Shown here piece after piece: positions 34,155 to 46,084 of a DNA stretch of 64,000 bases (the first letter of the stretch is position 1; each line of letters opens with the position of its first letter). Source of the DNA: Motacilla alba alba (Eukaryota > Chordata > Aves > Passeriformes > Motacillidae); assembly GCF_015832195.1 (NCBI RefSeq), contig NC_052033.1:4960001-5024000 (forward strand), written 5' to 3'. The translations under genes and the position numbers were made by a program. The notes under the pieces are model-generated. The model did no database searches and was not told where the DNA came from. It saw only the letters and a program-made list of their open reading frames with translations.

Positions 34155-35015
34155 GCCAGAAAGGCATTTTAACCCAGCAGCCAGGTTAGGTTTCATATCC
34201 AGGATATTGTGGGGAGGGAACGACACAGAGCACCTGGAATGGGAGTTTTGGATCCTTGATAAATGTGGAGAGCTTGTCCCCATGTCCCTGGGGGTCCCAA
34301 CAGCAAGGATTTCTGCTGTCAGAGCTGGACCCCAAGCTGAGCCTGGGTAACCCAAAATGTGGGAGCAGCTGGAGCAGAATTCCTGGGATTTCAGCAGCAC
34401 CTGGAGCAGAATCCTGGGATTTCAGCAGCACAGAATTCCTGGGGTTTCTGCTGAGCACAGAGCTGAGCACACACCTTGGGAAGGGCTGGACCAAGAGAGC
34501 CCTTGGGCCCTGAGATCCCGGGGGGTGTCCAGAGGGTCAGACCCCTCCTCGGGTGGATCTGTGGGGATGGGATCATTTCTTGGACACTGCAGAGCAGCAG
34601 GAGCTGCCAGGTTTGGGATGCAGCTGGTGGGCAGGCAGAATGTGGTGAATAATGGGAAAATCACTCCCTGAATAATGGGCATATTGGATGAATAATCCCT
34701 TGGCAAATAATTGGGGAGCTGCTGGAGCTGCCTGCGTGTGCTGGGGAAGGGCTGAGGAGTCTGCAGCTCCAGATCCAAGCTTTGCTCAACAAAGCCCAGA
34801 TGGTTGGTGAATAGAAAAGGTTTTCATCCTGTGGAAAAAATGCAAACGTGGAATCGAGCTGGGGGTGGGAAAGGGAGTGACAATAAACCCAACAAGGCCA
34901 GTTCACTCCACAGCGGGGCTGAAAGGAAAAACGCAAACAAACAAGGTCAGGAGCAGCTCTGGGACCAAGCAGGAGGTGCAGAACATCAGCAGAGCTCCGA
35001 AACAGGGGAGCCGTG
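34155..35015. other. No gene recognised; short 30-bp duplication at ~34,370-34,440
   Basis: GGAGCAGAATTCCTGGGATT / TTCAGCAGCACCTGGAGCAG type segments recur three times. Nothing else found. Confidence 0.5.
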
Positions 35016-35024
35016 ATGATCTGT

Positions 35025-35130
35025 CCCTCTGTGCCACACCTTTCCCTCTGTGCCACACCTGTTCCTCTGTCCTACACTTGTCCCCTCTGTCCCACACCTT
35101 TCCCCTGTGCCACACCTGTCCCTCTGCTGG
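35025..35130. repeat. ~18-bp tandem repeat CCTCTGTGCCACACCTTTCC
   Basis: Five to six degenerate units alternate between GTGCCACACCTTTCC, GTCCTACACTTGTCC and GTGCCACACCTGTCC. Confidence 0.85.
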
Positions 35131-35134
35131 GTTT

Positions 35135-36850
35135 TTAAACCTTTCCCACATTCCTGTGAGCTGCCCCAAGCCAGGCTGAGGAGATCTTCTTGTGCTTGGG
35201 CCGAAGGTGCAGGAGCTGTGTGGGCAGCAGGCATCTCCACCCTGGGGGTGTCTCCTGAAGTGGTTCTGTGTTTGGGCACTGCTCAAACTGCTGTCCAGGC
35301 CAAAGCTAAAGCCAAACTCTGTTTCTGGGCTTAGGGAATGGAGAGAGCCCTGCCTGGTGTCACAGCACGGCTCAGCCTGGGGGTGACATCGGGGGACAAG
35401 AGCTGATTTCTGTCCCCATCTCCTCGCTCAACCAAACCCTTCTGCCAAGTTTATTTCTGCTCTGAACCTTCCTTTCCAGATGTGTCTCCAGCACAAGCCC
35501 TGTGCAAGCTCTGAGCTCCTCAGCCAGGGTTCTGCAGGATCCCACAGCTGAACACAGGAGCCAGGGGACAATTCCAGACATCCTGGACTTCAGAGCCCCC
35601 AGTTCTGTCTGCACCCATGGAATTTCTGTGCTCCTGGGCAGACAGGGATGAGATCCCCCCTCTGAATCTGCAGTGAGCTGCTCTGGGTACTGTACACTTG
35701 GAAATTGAGAGCCAGCAGCTGCAGGGTTTCTTTGGTCCCCTGAGCTCCCAGCTTGTTTAATAAACTTGTATTTTTGTGAGCAGCACGGCGAATTGTGAAG
35801 GTGAGCTTAAAGGGAAAACAGCCTGTGAGCAGAACTGATTAAATATCAGGAAATACAAAGCACCCTGAGACCCAAACGACAGAGCCACCCGATGAAAAAT
35901 CCACACAGAGATTTTAATTAGAATTTATTACAACGGGCAAAAATAAACATCTAAAAAGTCAAGATTAAATCCTTCAATCAATACAGAACTTCACAAAGAG
36001 AGAGAACTCTTCCTTCTTTCCAGCCTCAGCACAATCCCTTCTCTGAAGCCCCTGGAAACAGAAAGACAAAGAAGAAAGGGCTGATGCAGCAGATTTAACA
36101 CCCAGGTGGAACCAAATATCCTCACCCCACCAGGGTGTCCTGGTGTCCATGAGCTCCCAGCTCCACCAGCCAAGCATTTGCAGTGTGACTGGCCAAATTC
36201 ACAGCACACCCACCTCCTGCATCCCATGTCCTGCATCCCATCCATGCCCTGCATCCAATGCCCTCCATCCCACCCACGCCCTCCATCCCACCCACGTCCT
36301 GCATCCCTGTTGTCTGATGTCCACCTGCCATTTTGCCACAGGAAATATTTGCTCCCCCTGCCCCAAGGCCTTCACTTGTGCCGAATGAGGCCCAATAAAT
36401 TCTCTCCCCTCCATGTTTGCTCTGCTCCCAGCACGGTTCTGAGGGCAGCAGTGCGATCCCAAACCCTCCTGCAGCCGGGGAGGAATCCTTCCAGGAGGCC
36501 CTTGGATGTCAGCTCCCCTCCAGAGCAGAATCAATCTGCTGAGCAGCTGGCTCCTGCCCTGGGAGTGCTCCCGCTTTGCTGCTTGCCAGGGAAGTGAACA
36601 AGGTGTTAACAAGGGCAACGAGCCCCAGATGAAAGGCAGCAAGTGCAAGGCACTTTCCAGACACAGCAGCTGGTTAAGGCCAGAGCTTTAAGAGCTCCCA
36701 GGCAGCTCTCCTGGGCTCTGAGGATCAGCTCAGCCTGCTGGGAGGGCAGCTCCCCTCGCATTTAAGGTGTCAGCCAGGAGAGGTAGCATGGTTTGGGTAT
36801 TTGCTGTGCTGGCTGCCCTGGATGACTCTGAGAATTTATTGATAGGAGCC
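35135..36850. other. No gene recognised; short CATCCCA-rich repeat at 36,217-36,310
   Basis: The only structure is a degenerate 14-15-bp repeat TGCATCCCATCC / CCTCCATCCCACCC. Otherwise nothing. Confidence 0.5.
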
Positions 36851-36879
36851 CATGGGGAGATTTGTGACACCAGCTGGGT

Positions 36880-37395
36880 GTGAGTGTGGATGTGCTGCAG
36901 GGCACCAGGGCTCTGCAGAGGGCCCAGGACAGGCTGGATCCAGGGCCCAAATCCAACAAGGTGAGGTTGAACAAGTCCTAGAGCTGGATCCTGCACTTTG
37001 GCCACAACAACCCCTGCAGCACCGCAGGCTGGGGACAGAGTGGCTGGAGAGCAGCCAGGCAGAAAGGGAGCTGCAGGGACTGATGGACAGCAGGCGGGAC
37101 ATGAGCCAGCAGTGTGCCCAGGGGGCTAAGAAGGCCAATGGCTCCTGGCCTGGCTCAGGAATGGTGTGGCCAGCAGGAGCAGGGCAGTGATTCCTCCCCT
37201 GTGCTCAGCACTGGTTGGGCAGCACCTCGAGTGCTGTGTCCAGATCTGGGCACCCCCAATTTAAGAAGGATGTGGAGGGGCTGGAGCGTGTCCAGAGAAG
37301 GGCAACAAGGCTGGGGAAGGGTCTGGAGCACAAGTCCTGTGAGATGCTGCTGAGGGAGCTGGGGGTGTTTATCCTGGAGAAGAAGAGGCTCAGGT
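36880..37395 (+). mobile_element. CR1 LINE with remnants of the ORF2 reverse-transcriptase C-terminus
   Basis: A peptide trace typical of the CR1 ORF2 end is visible but frameshifted: [25 protein letters not shown], then in another frame [19 protein letters not shown] and [11 protein letters not shown]. Nucleotide motifs such as GTGTCCAGAGAAGGGCAACA also match. It is inactive, and the 3' UTR and tail are missing. Confidence 0.92.
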
Positions 37396-37399
37396 GAGA

Positions 37400-39330
37400 C
37401 CCCGTCACTCCCTGGAGCTCCCTGACAGGAGGGGGCAGCCTGGGGGTCAGGCCAGGTGTCCCAGGTCACTCCCAGCCTTCCTTTGCTGTAGTGCCACCTC
37501 TGCCCCTGGCCCACGGCAGAGGGACTCTGCTGCTGGGAGCCTGGTGGCCTCTGGTGGCTTCCAGAATGGGGTCGTGTTTGAGTCAGCTCACAGAGGTCAG
37601 GAGCAGGCAGGGTTTTCTTGTGGTGAGAAACTCTCTGTGGCTTTGCAGAGGCTGATTCCAATCTGGGCACCACAGAAGAGCTGTCTGCAGTATTTTCCAG
37701 GTCCTTTATTTTGCTGGGAAGCAGTGAAATGGATTTTCAAGCAATCCCTCCTTTCACCCGCTGATTCTTTGCTGGTAACATGTATTTAATTCCAGAGCAG
37801 CATGTTCCCAGAGTGTCTGGAAGGTAAATGAGAAACTCTTGCTATTCAGAAGGAAAAAAATAAAATGTCTTTCACAGCTGCTGCCTATTCTTATGATTGT
37901 TGCTACTCCAAACAAGTTTGCCTGCAATGTGAAATAAATGTCCTCATTTATAATCCTTGGAAATCACAAAAGAAGCAGGTGAAGGCTTCCTAGGAAAGGG
38001 AGTGCAGGAACGAGAGGAGCAGCGATGACAGAGAGCAGGGACTGAGCTGCTTTGGGCTGCTTTTGTACTGGGGAAGTGGAAATGGCTGTGAGTGGAACAT
38101 CTCAGGAAGGGCACAACCCTGGAAATTCCCTCCTGGCCCGACCCAAAGGATGCCAGCAGGGATGGAGGAAGGGCAGGGCTCTGAAAGATCATTTTTGGAG
38201 CTATTGTTTCAAAGGGGAGGCATCAGCATTAAAAACAGGGATGAAAAGTCACACTTAACTCTCAGGTCCCGCCCAGCCCATTCCATGACCGTGACCCCAA
38301 AGGCAGCACTGCTGAGCACAGGGGCGGTTTGGGATGGCCCCAGTGCTGTGTCAGCACTGCCCTGCCTTTCCCAGGGGTGCTCCAAAGCGACAGCCCTGGG
38401 TCTCAGCATCTGGTGCTGTAATTGCAGCAAGATCTGTGGCAATTCCTGCTCAAACCTTCCCCCGTTCTCCTGTGAACAGAGCATTTTTAATTAACACACC
38501 ATTTCAAAGGCTGCAAGACTTCCTAAATCAATGCAAATTCTGTGTTTGTACGGGGGAGGAGGAGGGGGATTTCAGAGCCCACTCTGTGAGGAATGAATTT
38601 CATCTCATGGCTGCTTCAGTGCACAGATGTCTGCTCAGGAATGGATTTCTGGCCATCAAACATTGTCTTTGATGCTGTCAGACAGCTTTGCTGCGTTTGA
38701 TCCTGATTACCCTGAGCATCCTACCGTGGGCTGGGGTGTAATTAGATGGGAAAGGATCCCAGCAATTTATTCCACATTGCAATTGTCCTGTGAAGTGTTT
38801 CTGTGGATGAAGTTGCAGCTCGGCCAGATTTCAGTCCACAAACATTGGTGTTTCTGGTGGGTTCTGGGTCTTCTCCCTTGAATCCCTAATCCTGAGCCTG
38901 CTCCATGTGCCCCTGCCTGTCAGGGTGGGGCAATTGGATCCCCAGACATCCCTAAAATGAGCAGAGGAAGAGCAGTTTATCTGCTAAAATGCAACAAGAG
39001 ATGGAGTACGGAACGGGGTGAGTGTTTGTTGCGTTGTCCACAGCCAGAGGAAAAATCATTTGGATTGCTCTTCCTTTTCTTTCTCCTTTCTCCTTCTCAA
39101 AAGGAAGTTAAGAAAGGACAGCTCAGACCTGAACCACCAAAGCCTGAGCTCCACGAGGGATGGCACTGGGATCCTCCAGCTGCTCCACGCTGATTCCAGA
39201 GGAGGATCCCACAGCCAGCCCTGGGCACTGCAGGTTCCTCAGTCTTTCCAGAAGCAGAATTGCAGCCCCAGCTCTGCAGGCCCTCACCCGAGCCAGGCTG
39301 GGCGTGGGACATGGAACAAACCTTGCTGAT
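37400..39330. other. No gene recognised
   Basis: Partly AT-rich. A donor-like GGGGTGAGTGTTT at 39,015 has no convincing exon attached. Confidence 0.5.
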
Positions 39331-39332
39331 GT

Positions 39333-39600
39333 CATGGAGTCATGGAATTGTTGAGGTTGGAATGGAACTTTAGGGTTCCAACCATCCACCCAGCACCACA
39401 TTCACTCTAAGCCATGTCCAAATCATGATTTGAACACTTCCAGGGATGGTGACTCCACCACTGCCCTGGGCAGCCCATTCCAATGCCTGGCATCCCTCAC
39501 CGTGCCGAAATTTTCCCTCAAATCCAATCTAAACCTCCCCTGGCTCAGCTTGAGGCCATTTTCTCCCATCCTGTCGCTGGGAGAAGAGAGTGGCACCCCT
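39333..39600 (-). mobile_element. CR1 LINE 3' end, reverse orientation
   Basis: Reverse-orientation CR1 motifs: TCATGGAGTCATGGAATTG (tail side), GAACACTTCCAGGGATGGTG, GGGCAGCCCATTCCAATGCC and CAATCTAAACCTCCCCTGGC. Confidence 0.92.
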
Positions 39601-39849
39601 TCACTGCAACTCCTGCCAGGGACTTGTGGAGCCACATGCAGGGTGGGATGGTCAAGGTGGGCTGCAGCCACCTCAGGGGTGCCCCAGAACCAGAGGGAGC
39701 CACGGCACCTTGGGGATGGAGATGGAGAGGTGGGAGAATCCAGGCAATGAATGACGGCCCGACACCTCCATCCATTGTAGCTCCTGCTCTGGCAAAGCCC
39801 AGAGGGCTGTGGAAAGGGGGTGTTTGAGGGTTTCTTGGCTTGTTCCGAG

Positions 39850-39958
39850 AGAAAGCTCATGGAAGAGGCCCAGGGTGGGGTTGTTGGGGTGTCCTGACCA
39901 GGAGCTGGGCTCAATGACCTTTGTGAGCTCCTTCTGACTGGGGATATTCCACCATGCC
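39850..39958 (+). mobile_element. CR1 LINE 3' end, forward orientation
   Basis: GGCCCAGGGTGGGGTTGTTG, then GCTCAATGACCTTTGTGAGC and GGGGATATTCCA, match a CR1 3' UTR. It faces the reverse copy about 250 bp to the left. Confidence 0.75.
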
Positions 39959-39959
39959 A

Positions 39960-42900
39960 TGGAAAGGATCTCTGGGTGTCTCCAGCCCATTCTTCCTCTC
40001 AATCTTCAACACAACATCTCCAATCTGTGCAATCTTCAGCACATCAGGTGCTCTGTGGACCCCAAAAAACTTCCCAGGAGCGGCACACACTTTCCCTAGG
40101 TGTCCTGCTTCAGGGAAGAGTTTCCTTATTAAAGACAGGGAAGACACAGAAATATTGGCATGAAGAGGCTTCCCAAACTGGTTAAAGCAGTGGATGAAAC
40201 CCACTCCAGCCAGATCCAGCTGCTCCTCACAGCTGGGACCATAAAATCTCATTGCTGGTTTTCCAGCGTGTCCCAGTCAAGCCTTGCCCAACATTCAGGA
40301 ATATGCAGTCCCCTGAGCAGTTCTGGGTGTTTGGAACTGCACAAAAGCACCATTGAAGGTGTTTCATTTTTTTCATGCCCAGTTCTCCATGAGAGAGAAA
40401 ATACAGAAAGCAAAGTTCTCCTCATCAGTCTCAGATGAAGGAATGTATTATCCATTAGAAGTCTCAGATTTAATGATCCTGCTTTGTCTGCACCTCTTTG
40501 GCTCATCACAATATTGTCATTTATATTTATGAGATTAGAGAGAGATTTAACATGTTACGAACTTCCCAAATCCTCAGATTAAAAAAAAAAAAAAAAAAGA
40601 GCTTTTTGTTTTGAGTTTATGAAAAAAAAACAAACCAAGTCAAATATCAAAGGGAGGGGCAAGAAGAGAGCATTTTGGTGGGGCAGAGAAAAGTGGAAAA
40701 GGACAGGAATTCCATTCTGGCTTCAGTTTGGGAATCTTTCAGGAGGCCAGGTGAACTGCTGGGATTAAAGGGAGTGATCTCCTGGGTGGAACAGGGCATG
40801 GATGAACATTCCTCCTCATTGGATCATCTCCCCCTGCCTGATGTGTCACCAGGAGCTCCTGGCCTGCTCCTTCACCAGAACTCTCTGCCAAGGAAACTCC
40901 CCAGGCCTGTCACACTCTGCTTGCCTTCTTCCCACTAATCCTTTGGCCTTTTTCCAGGTTTTTTTGGTCAAAAATATCAGAAAAGCCTAACAGCTGATGG
41001 CTTGGGTAACTCAGAGCCAGGCTGGTTAAAAGGACAGGAGCACTGAACGTCCCAGCCTTGATTTCCTCACTTAACCATCCACTGCATTCTACCAAACCAC
41101 CCTCTGTGGCTTTGACCAAAAGCATCTCCTGAAATCCCAGACCTTGGAGGTCCAAAGTCTTGAGTGAATCCCCAAGGCTCTGCCCACCTTCTCCTGGCTG
41201 TGCCAGGCCCAGCAAGGAAGGCACCCACGCCTCCTTGACAAGTCTTCCACACCAGGGCCTGGGACAGGGACACTTGAAGGGTTCTGAAGGGTTGGTGGCC
41301 ACAGGATTGAGGGAGAAGACAGATTCTGGGTTCTGGAGCTGGTTGAAATCCCACCACTCACAAAAGTGTCCTGCCAGGCCTGGACCTTGCTCGTCCTTAG
41401 CCTTCAGTAGGTGCAGCAGCCACGATTCCCCTCCAGAGCTGCAGTTCCTTCTCCTGGGCCAGCCAGTCCCTTCCCAACCACGGCAGTGTCAAGGACATCT
41501 CCACCATCCTCCTCCCAGGCTCTCCACATCCTGCAATCCCAGGTCACGGCCCTTTGGATCAGTCTGGAAAGGCATTGGCTCCGTTTCTGGGTCAGAACCT
41601 GTGCAAATCAGCGTCTTCCACAGTCAGGGCTTTGAAAACTCAGCTCCAGCTGGGAGGGGAGTGACCTTTCCAGAGCAGAAGGATCCTTCTGAAGCTTCCA
41701 GGAGAGCATTTTGTTCCTGCACTGCTGAGCCCTCTCACAGAGGACTCTGGGCTGACTTTTCTCCTTCCCCTACTTTAATTATTTTCCTTACCTTGAAATG
41801 ACAGCCAGACTTGGAAGAGAAAAGCAAAAAAAAGAACTTTTTTAGGCAAAGTATGAAAGAAAACACAGCAAAGTGGTGCAGAGCAGGCCTTGTGTGACCA
41901 GACCTTCCTGAGGCTCTCCAGCCCTTCCTGGAGGGACAGGGAAGGGAACAAGGAGCTTCTGTGTGACTGGGAATATTCCTTCTCTCCATCTCCATGGCAC
42001 ATGGACAGTGCTGTCCTCACCTGCAGTGGCTCCACAGGACACGTGGCCCTGCCACACTGACAGCTCTATTTTGTTCCTACTCCGAGATGATTTGCAGCCA
42101 AAAAAAAAAGAAAAAAAAGGAAAAAAGTTAAGATGCAAAAGCAAGAAAATCGTGTCAATGGTGTTTGGCTGTGGCCCAAGGCCAGGCACACAGCAGGCGT
42201 GGGAGCTCCCTTGGATGTTTGTGCTTGATGAACGCCCACTTGAAACGGCTGAGGAATTTCAATATTTGGACAGATGGCTGGATCCCAAAGCCGGGTTTAA
42301 AATACATATGGAAGCTCTTCAGAAATCACACTCTCTTCCTTTGCTGGGAGTTATTTCTTGGAAGAAAATATTCTTCCTTTTTTGTTGTTTGAATGACCAG
42401 AATTGGGAACCTCTTCCCACCATGGGCTGCACTGGACCTGGGATGGTTTCCTTACTTTGTCCCCCTCCAGGATGGCGGGCTGTCCTTGGGGTCACTGCTC
42501 TAAAACAGACTGGGTTTTGTCTGCAGTCAAGGAGAGCTCTGGAGTCACCAGGTCACAAACTCTGACAGGCCCGTTTGCACAGGCGCAGCTCTCACCCACA
42601 GCACCCACAAGGTGCTGCTCCCTCTGCTCATCCCAGCCTGGATGGACCCTGGGGCTTGTCTCCAACCCAGTGCAGCCCTTTAACGGGGCTGTTGGCAGGA
42701 TGAAACCTCAGGCAGGTGCCTACAGATCCTCTAGATCCTACAGATCCTACACATTCCGTGGATCCTACGGAGCAGAGCCCTGGAGCCAGCCCTCCCTCCC
42801 TCCCAAGCACAGTGGGACCCTCACAAATCCCCCACTGCAGACACAGTCTCACTGAGGATGAAGATGTTTGCTCTGTTAGCATGGCAAACATGCACTCCAA

Positions 42901-43025
42901 GTCTTGTTGGAGTGTAAACTGCCTGGAAGCTCTTTTTTCCCAAGGAACGTATTTATTCAATCCCTCTTTGATCATCCAGGGATGGAAGCTTCAGCTATGT
43001 TTCTGTGCACATAAAACAACTATTT
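39960..43025. other. No gene recognised; poly(A) run at 40,581-40,598
   Basis: Mixed sequence with A-runs at 40,581-40,598 and 42,101-42,118 and a short GATCCTACA repeat at 42,724-42,770. No supported exon. Confidence 0.5.
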
Positions 43026-43029
43026 TTTG

Positions 43030-43345
43030 TTGCAGGGACCCAAGTAGGTTGGTTTAGTGACAGTGATTTATGGAGAGCTCCCTTTTTGGAGGCTATAATG
43101 TTAATTAATTGTTTCTGGAGGACTCGGATAAAAAGCATATTTACTCCTGCCACAGTCAAACGCTCAATATTTTGTGCATTCCCCAAATCCTGCCCATGGA
43201 TGTCCACAGAACAATGGCCCAGCAAACGAGGCAGCTGCAGGGGGAGATCAGACACAACTCTGAAATGGTCAATTATTTAGATTAATTAATGAGTAATGCC
43301 TCTGCATGCATTTTGCATGTCATTTGAATATTCCAAAGCCAGAGC
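43030..43345. promoter_or_regulatory. Candidate conserved noncoding element
   Basis: A long non-repetitive AT-rich island: ATAATGTTAATTAATTGTTT, GATAAAAAGCATATTTACTC, TTATTTAGATTAATTAATGA and TGCATGCATTTTGCATG. POU- and homeodomain-type motifs cluster over 300 bp. No test of conservation was possible. Confidence 0.35.
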
Positions 43346-43847
43346 TTTCAGCTGTTGCTGTGCCTCTGGCAGAGCCACATTCCTTGCAGCAATCACAGGG
43401 AATGCTGCTCTGCAGAAACTCGGGGATTTCTGTGTGCCAGGAGTCCTCGGGAAACCCGGCAGCATCTCTGAGGACCAGCAGAGCCTGCTGTTTAAACTGG
43501 TTCCAGGGCAGAGAAAGCTCTGTAGGTGTCTCAGCGAGCAGGGAGGCATCCCTTGGGTTTGGTTCTGTAAATGCCTGGAACCTGCACTCAGATCCTTATC
43601 TGTATTCAGGCACCTCCCTCCCACAAAATTACCAGGGATTATGTGCTTTTAAAAATCCTACCGGGTGCTTATTTGCATTTTTATGTGCCTGGCTGCCTTT
43701 AAAAAAAACCATTCCTGGCAGCCAAGTCGAAGGGAATCCAAGGGGAATCCCCTGGTCTCGGCTCACTCCAGGACTGGGGACAGATCCACGTGTTTGGTGA
43801 CACTCTGCTGCTCATTTCTGGCCTGTGCAGCCTTTAGGGGCCATGGT

Positions 43848-44005
43848 CCAGAGATCCAGAGTCCCAGGATGGGTTGGGAGAGAACTTAAGGATCACCCAG
43901 TGCCACCCCTGCCATGGCAGGGACACTTCCCACTGTCCCAGGCGCTCCAAGCCTGTCCAGACTGGCCTTGGGCACTGCCAGGGGTGCCAGGCCTGCCCAG
44001 CCTGA
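43848..44005 (-). mobile_element. CR1 LINE 3' end, reverse orientation
   Basis: GAACTTAAGGATCACCCAGT, CCTGCCATGGCAGGGACACT, TCCCACTGTCCCAGG and GGCCTTGGGCACTGCCAGGG read as an inverted CR1 3' UTR. Confidence 0.85.
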
Positions 44006-44289
44006 CAGGCAGCCACTGAATTCCACAGGAGGAGCTCCTCGGGAATGGTCTCAGGTCCTGCTGAGCCCTGAGCAGTGTGCAGTGACTCGAGGCCAGCCCA
44101 GCTCAAACCGTGCCATGGAGCGTGCCGATGAGCAGTGTGACAATAATGAGTGTAGGAATGAGCAGTTCTCAGACAGGTTCCTGGTTTTGCTGAGCTCCTC
44201 GGCCTGGATTCAGGCTGGAATTCCCCAAACCAGGCTGTGGGTTCTGGGTTTTTCCCCATCCAAGCCTGCAGAGCAGCCCAGAGAGCCAG

Positions 44290-44512
44290 GAGGGAGAGAG
44301 GCTCCTCCAGGCCCCTCCAGGTTCCTCCACGCTCCTCCAGGCTCCTCCAGATTCCTCCAGGCTCCTCCAGGTTCCTCCAGGCTCCTTCAGATTCCTCCAG
44401 ATTCCTCCAGGCTCCTCCAGGCTCCTCCAGGTTCATCCAGGCTCCTCCAGGTTCATCCAGTCTCCTCCAGGTTCCTCCAGGTTCCTCCAGGCTCCTCCAA
44501 GCTCCTCCCTGC
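44290..44512. repeat. 10-bp tandem repeat TCCTCCAGGC/TCCTCCAGGT
   Basis: About 22 decamers alternate between CTCCTCCAGG and TTCCTCCAGG/ATTCCTCCAG variants. The array abuts the octamer-tail end of an inverted CR1. Confidence 0.97.
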
Positions 44513-44605
44513 TCAGAGTCACAGAATTGTCAAGGTTGGAAAACACTTCTAATTCTTCACCAAGGCCAACTGTCATCCCAGCACTCCCAACCAAGCAATT
44601 CCTTC
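44513..44605 (-). mobile_element. CR1 LINE 3'-end fragment, reverse orientation
   Basis: CAGAGTCACAGAATTGTCAA followed by GGTTGGAAAACACTTCTAAT matches the inverted start of a CR1 3' end. Confidence 0.8.
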
Positions 44606-44609
44606 CCTC

Positions 44610-45845
44610 TGCCTCACCAAGACAGAGGAGGAAACCATGCCAGGAGATGTGGGAAGACTCCTTATGCCAAGGCAGCCCTCAGCTTTCAAAATTCTTCTTC
44701 ACAAGGAGACAGAAAAAAACTAAAATAATTCTGCTTAGAAATGTCTAAGAAATAAAATGGAACATAAATCCATAAAATGAAATATTTAAAGATTAAGTCA
44801 AAAACATAAATATTCTTATTAACAGTATTTTATTAATCAATAGTCCTTTAAAAATCTTATAACCAAGGGTCTTATGACCTTCTGAATCATACAATAAAAA
44901 TATAAACCAAACTCACCATTCTTATCTATATAGAAAATTTAAAAAATAAATCACATCATCTGAAAACCTCAAAAATCCCATCTCTAACTCATTCCCAATT
45001 ACTTCAAAAATCCCCATACTGACCCCCACCGTCCACACCTTCAACTCGAATTCTATTTCACTGACAGGATGAGCTGCCTGCAGCCCTCACCCCGCTGAGA
45101 AGGAACAGTTTTCAGCACTGAAGCTGCTGCTGTGCAAAGCAGCCTTCTCGGAGTCTGTGCAGCTCTCTTACTCAACAGCAGCAGGTCCTGCCTCAGGAAC
45201 TGTCAGGGACAGTCAGGAGCTGCCTCCTGGACCAGCTGGAGAAGGAAAGTCCCCGCTTTGGCTCGTTCTGCCCAGCGGCATCTCCCGCTCCCTTCCCCCA
45301 GCAGCAGCTGCGGGTGGCCTTGCTGGGACGGCTCCGAGCTGTCCCTGCACAGCTCCCCGAGGAGGCTGAACACAGCAGCTGCCTGCCAGCCAGGAAGCTT
45401 TCAGCTTTTTATGCTTTTAATCTCCTTGAAGGTTTGGAGCTCTGTGCCAGCAGGTGCTGCAGCAATTAGGAGCGCAGGACTCGCGTGGAGCCGTTGAACG
45501 TCCCAATTATCTGCTCTGACAAAGGCTCAGCTCTCCCCACATCTGTTATCTCCCTTTCCAGGAGCTCCTCTGGAGCCCTACCCGTGGATTGCTCCTGGCT
45601 GGCTCCTCTGGATGGGCCTGTGTCACTTCCAGCTTCCTGGCTGCCTCCATCCCTGCCTTTGCCCTGTGCCATCCCACTGATCCATTCCTTGTCCAGGTCC
45701 TCCCAGCCACGGCGCAGCCCTGCCTGCAGCAAAGCCAAGACTGTGGGAGCAGCAGAAGTCCAAAAGGAGATGTGGAACTTGCATCAACCCCACGGGGGCA
45801 GAGGGATCAAACCCCAGCTTGGCCAGCGCTTTTTGGGACCGTTCC
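44610..45845. other. No gene recognised; AT-rich 44,700-45,060, GC-rich after
   Basis: The left part is AT-rich single-copy sequence. From 45,120 to 45,470 all three forward frames stay open, which reflects few stops in GC-rich DNA and is not evidence of a gene. Confidence 0.5.
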
Positions 45846-45849
45846 ATGC

Positions 45850-46078
45850 AACAGAGACAGACAGGACACAGGGGATGGCTTCAGACTGACAGAGACAGGT
45901 TTAGGTTGGGATTTTGGGGTGCCCAGAGCAGCTGGGGCTGCCCCTGGATCCCTGGCAGTGCCCAAGGCCAGGCTGGACAGGGCTGGGAGCACCTGGGACA
46001 GTGGGAGGTGTCCCTGCCATGGCAGGGGTGGCACTGGAGGGGCTTTAAGGCCCCTTCCAGCCCAACATTCTGGGATTC
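45850..46078 (+). mobile_element. CR1 LINE 3' end
   Basis: GGCTTCAGACTGACAGAGAC, CAGAGCAGCTGGGGCTGCCC, GGGACAGTGGGAGGTGTCCC, GCCATGGCAGGGGTGGCACT and ACATTCTGGGATTC run in CR1 order. Confidence 0.92.
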
Positions 46079-46084
46079 AATACT

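Noticed and set aside
36852..37353. Possible host gene with reverse-transcriptase-like peptide
   Set aside because: The peptide trace is the frameshifted end of CR1 ORF2, a dead LINE fragment.
45118..45497. Possible coding exon with a Leu/Glu/Gln-rich product
   Set aside because: All three forward frames are open over the same stretch, and no good donor follows. The openness reflects base composition.
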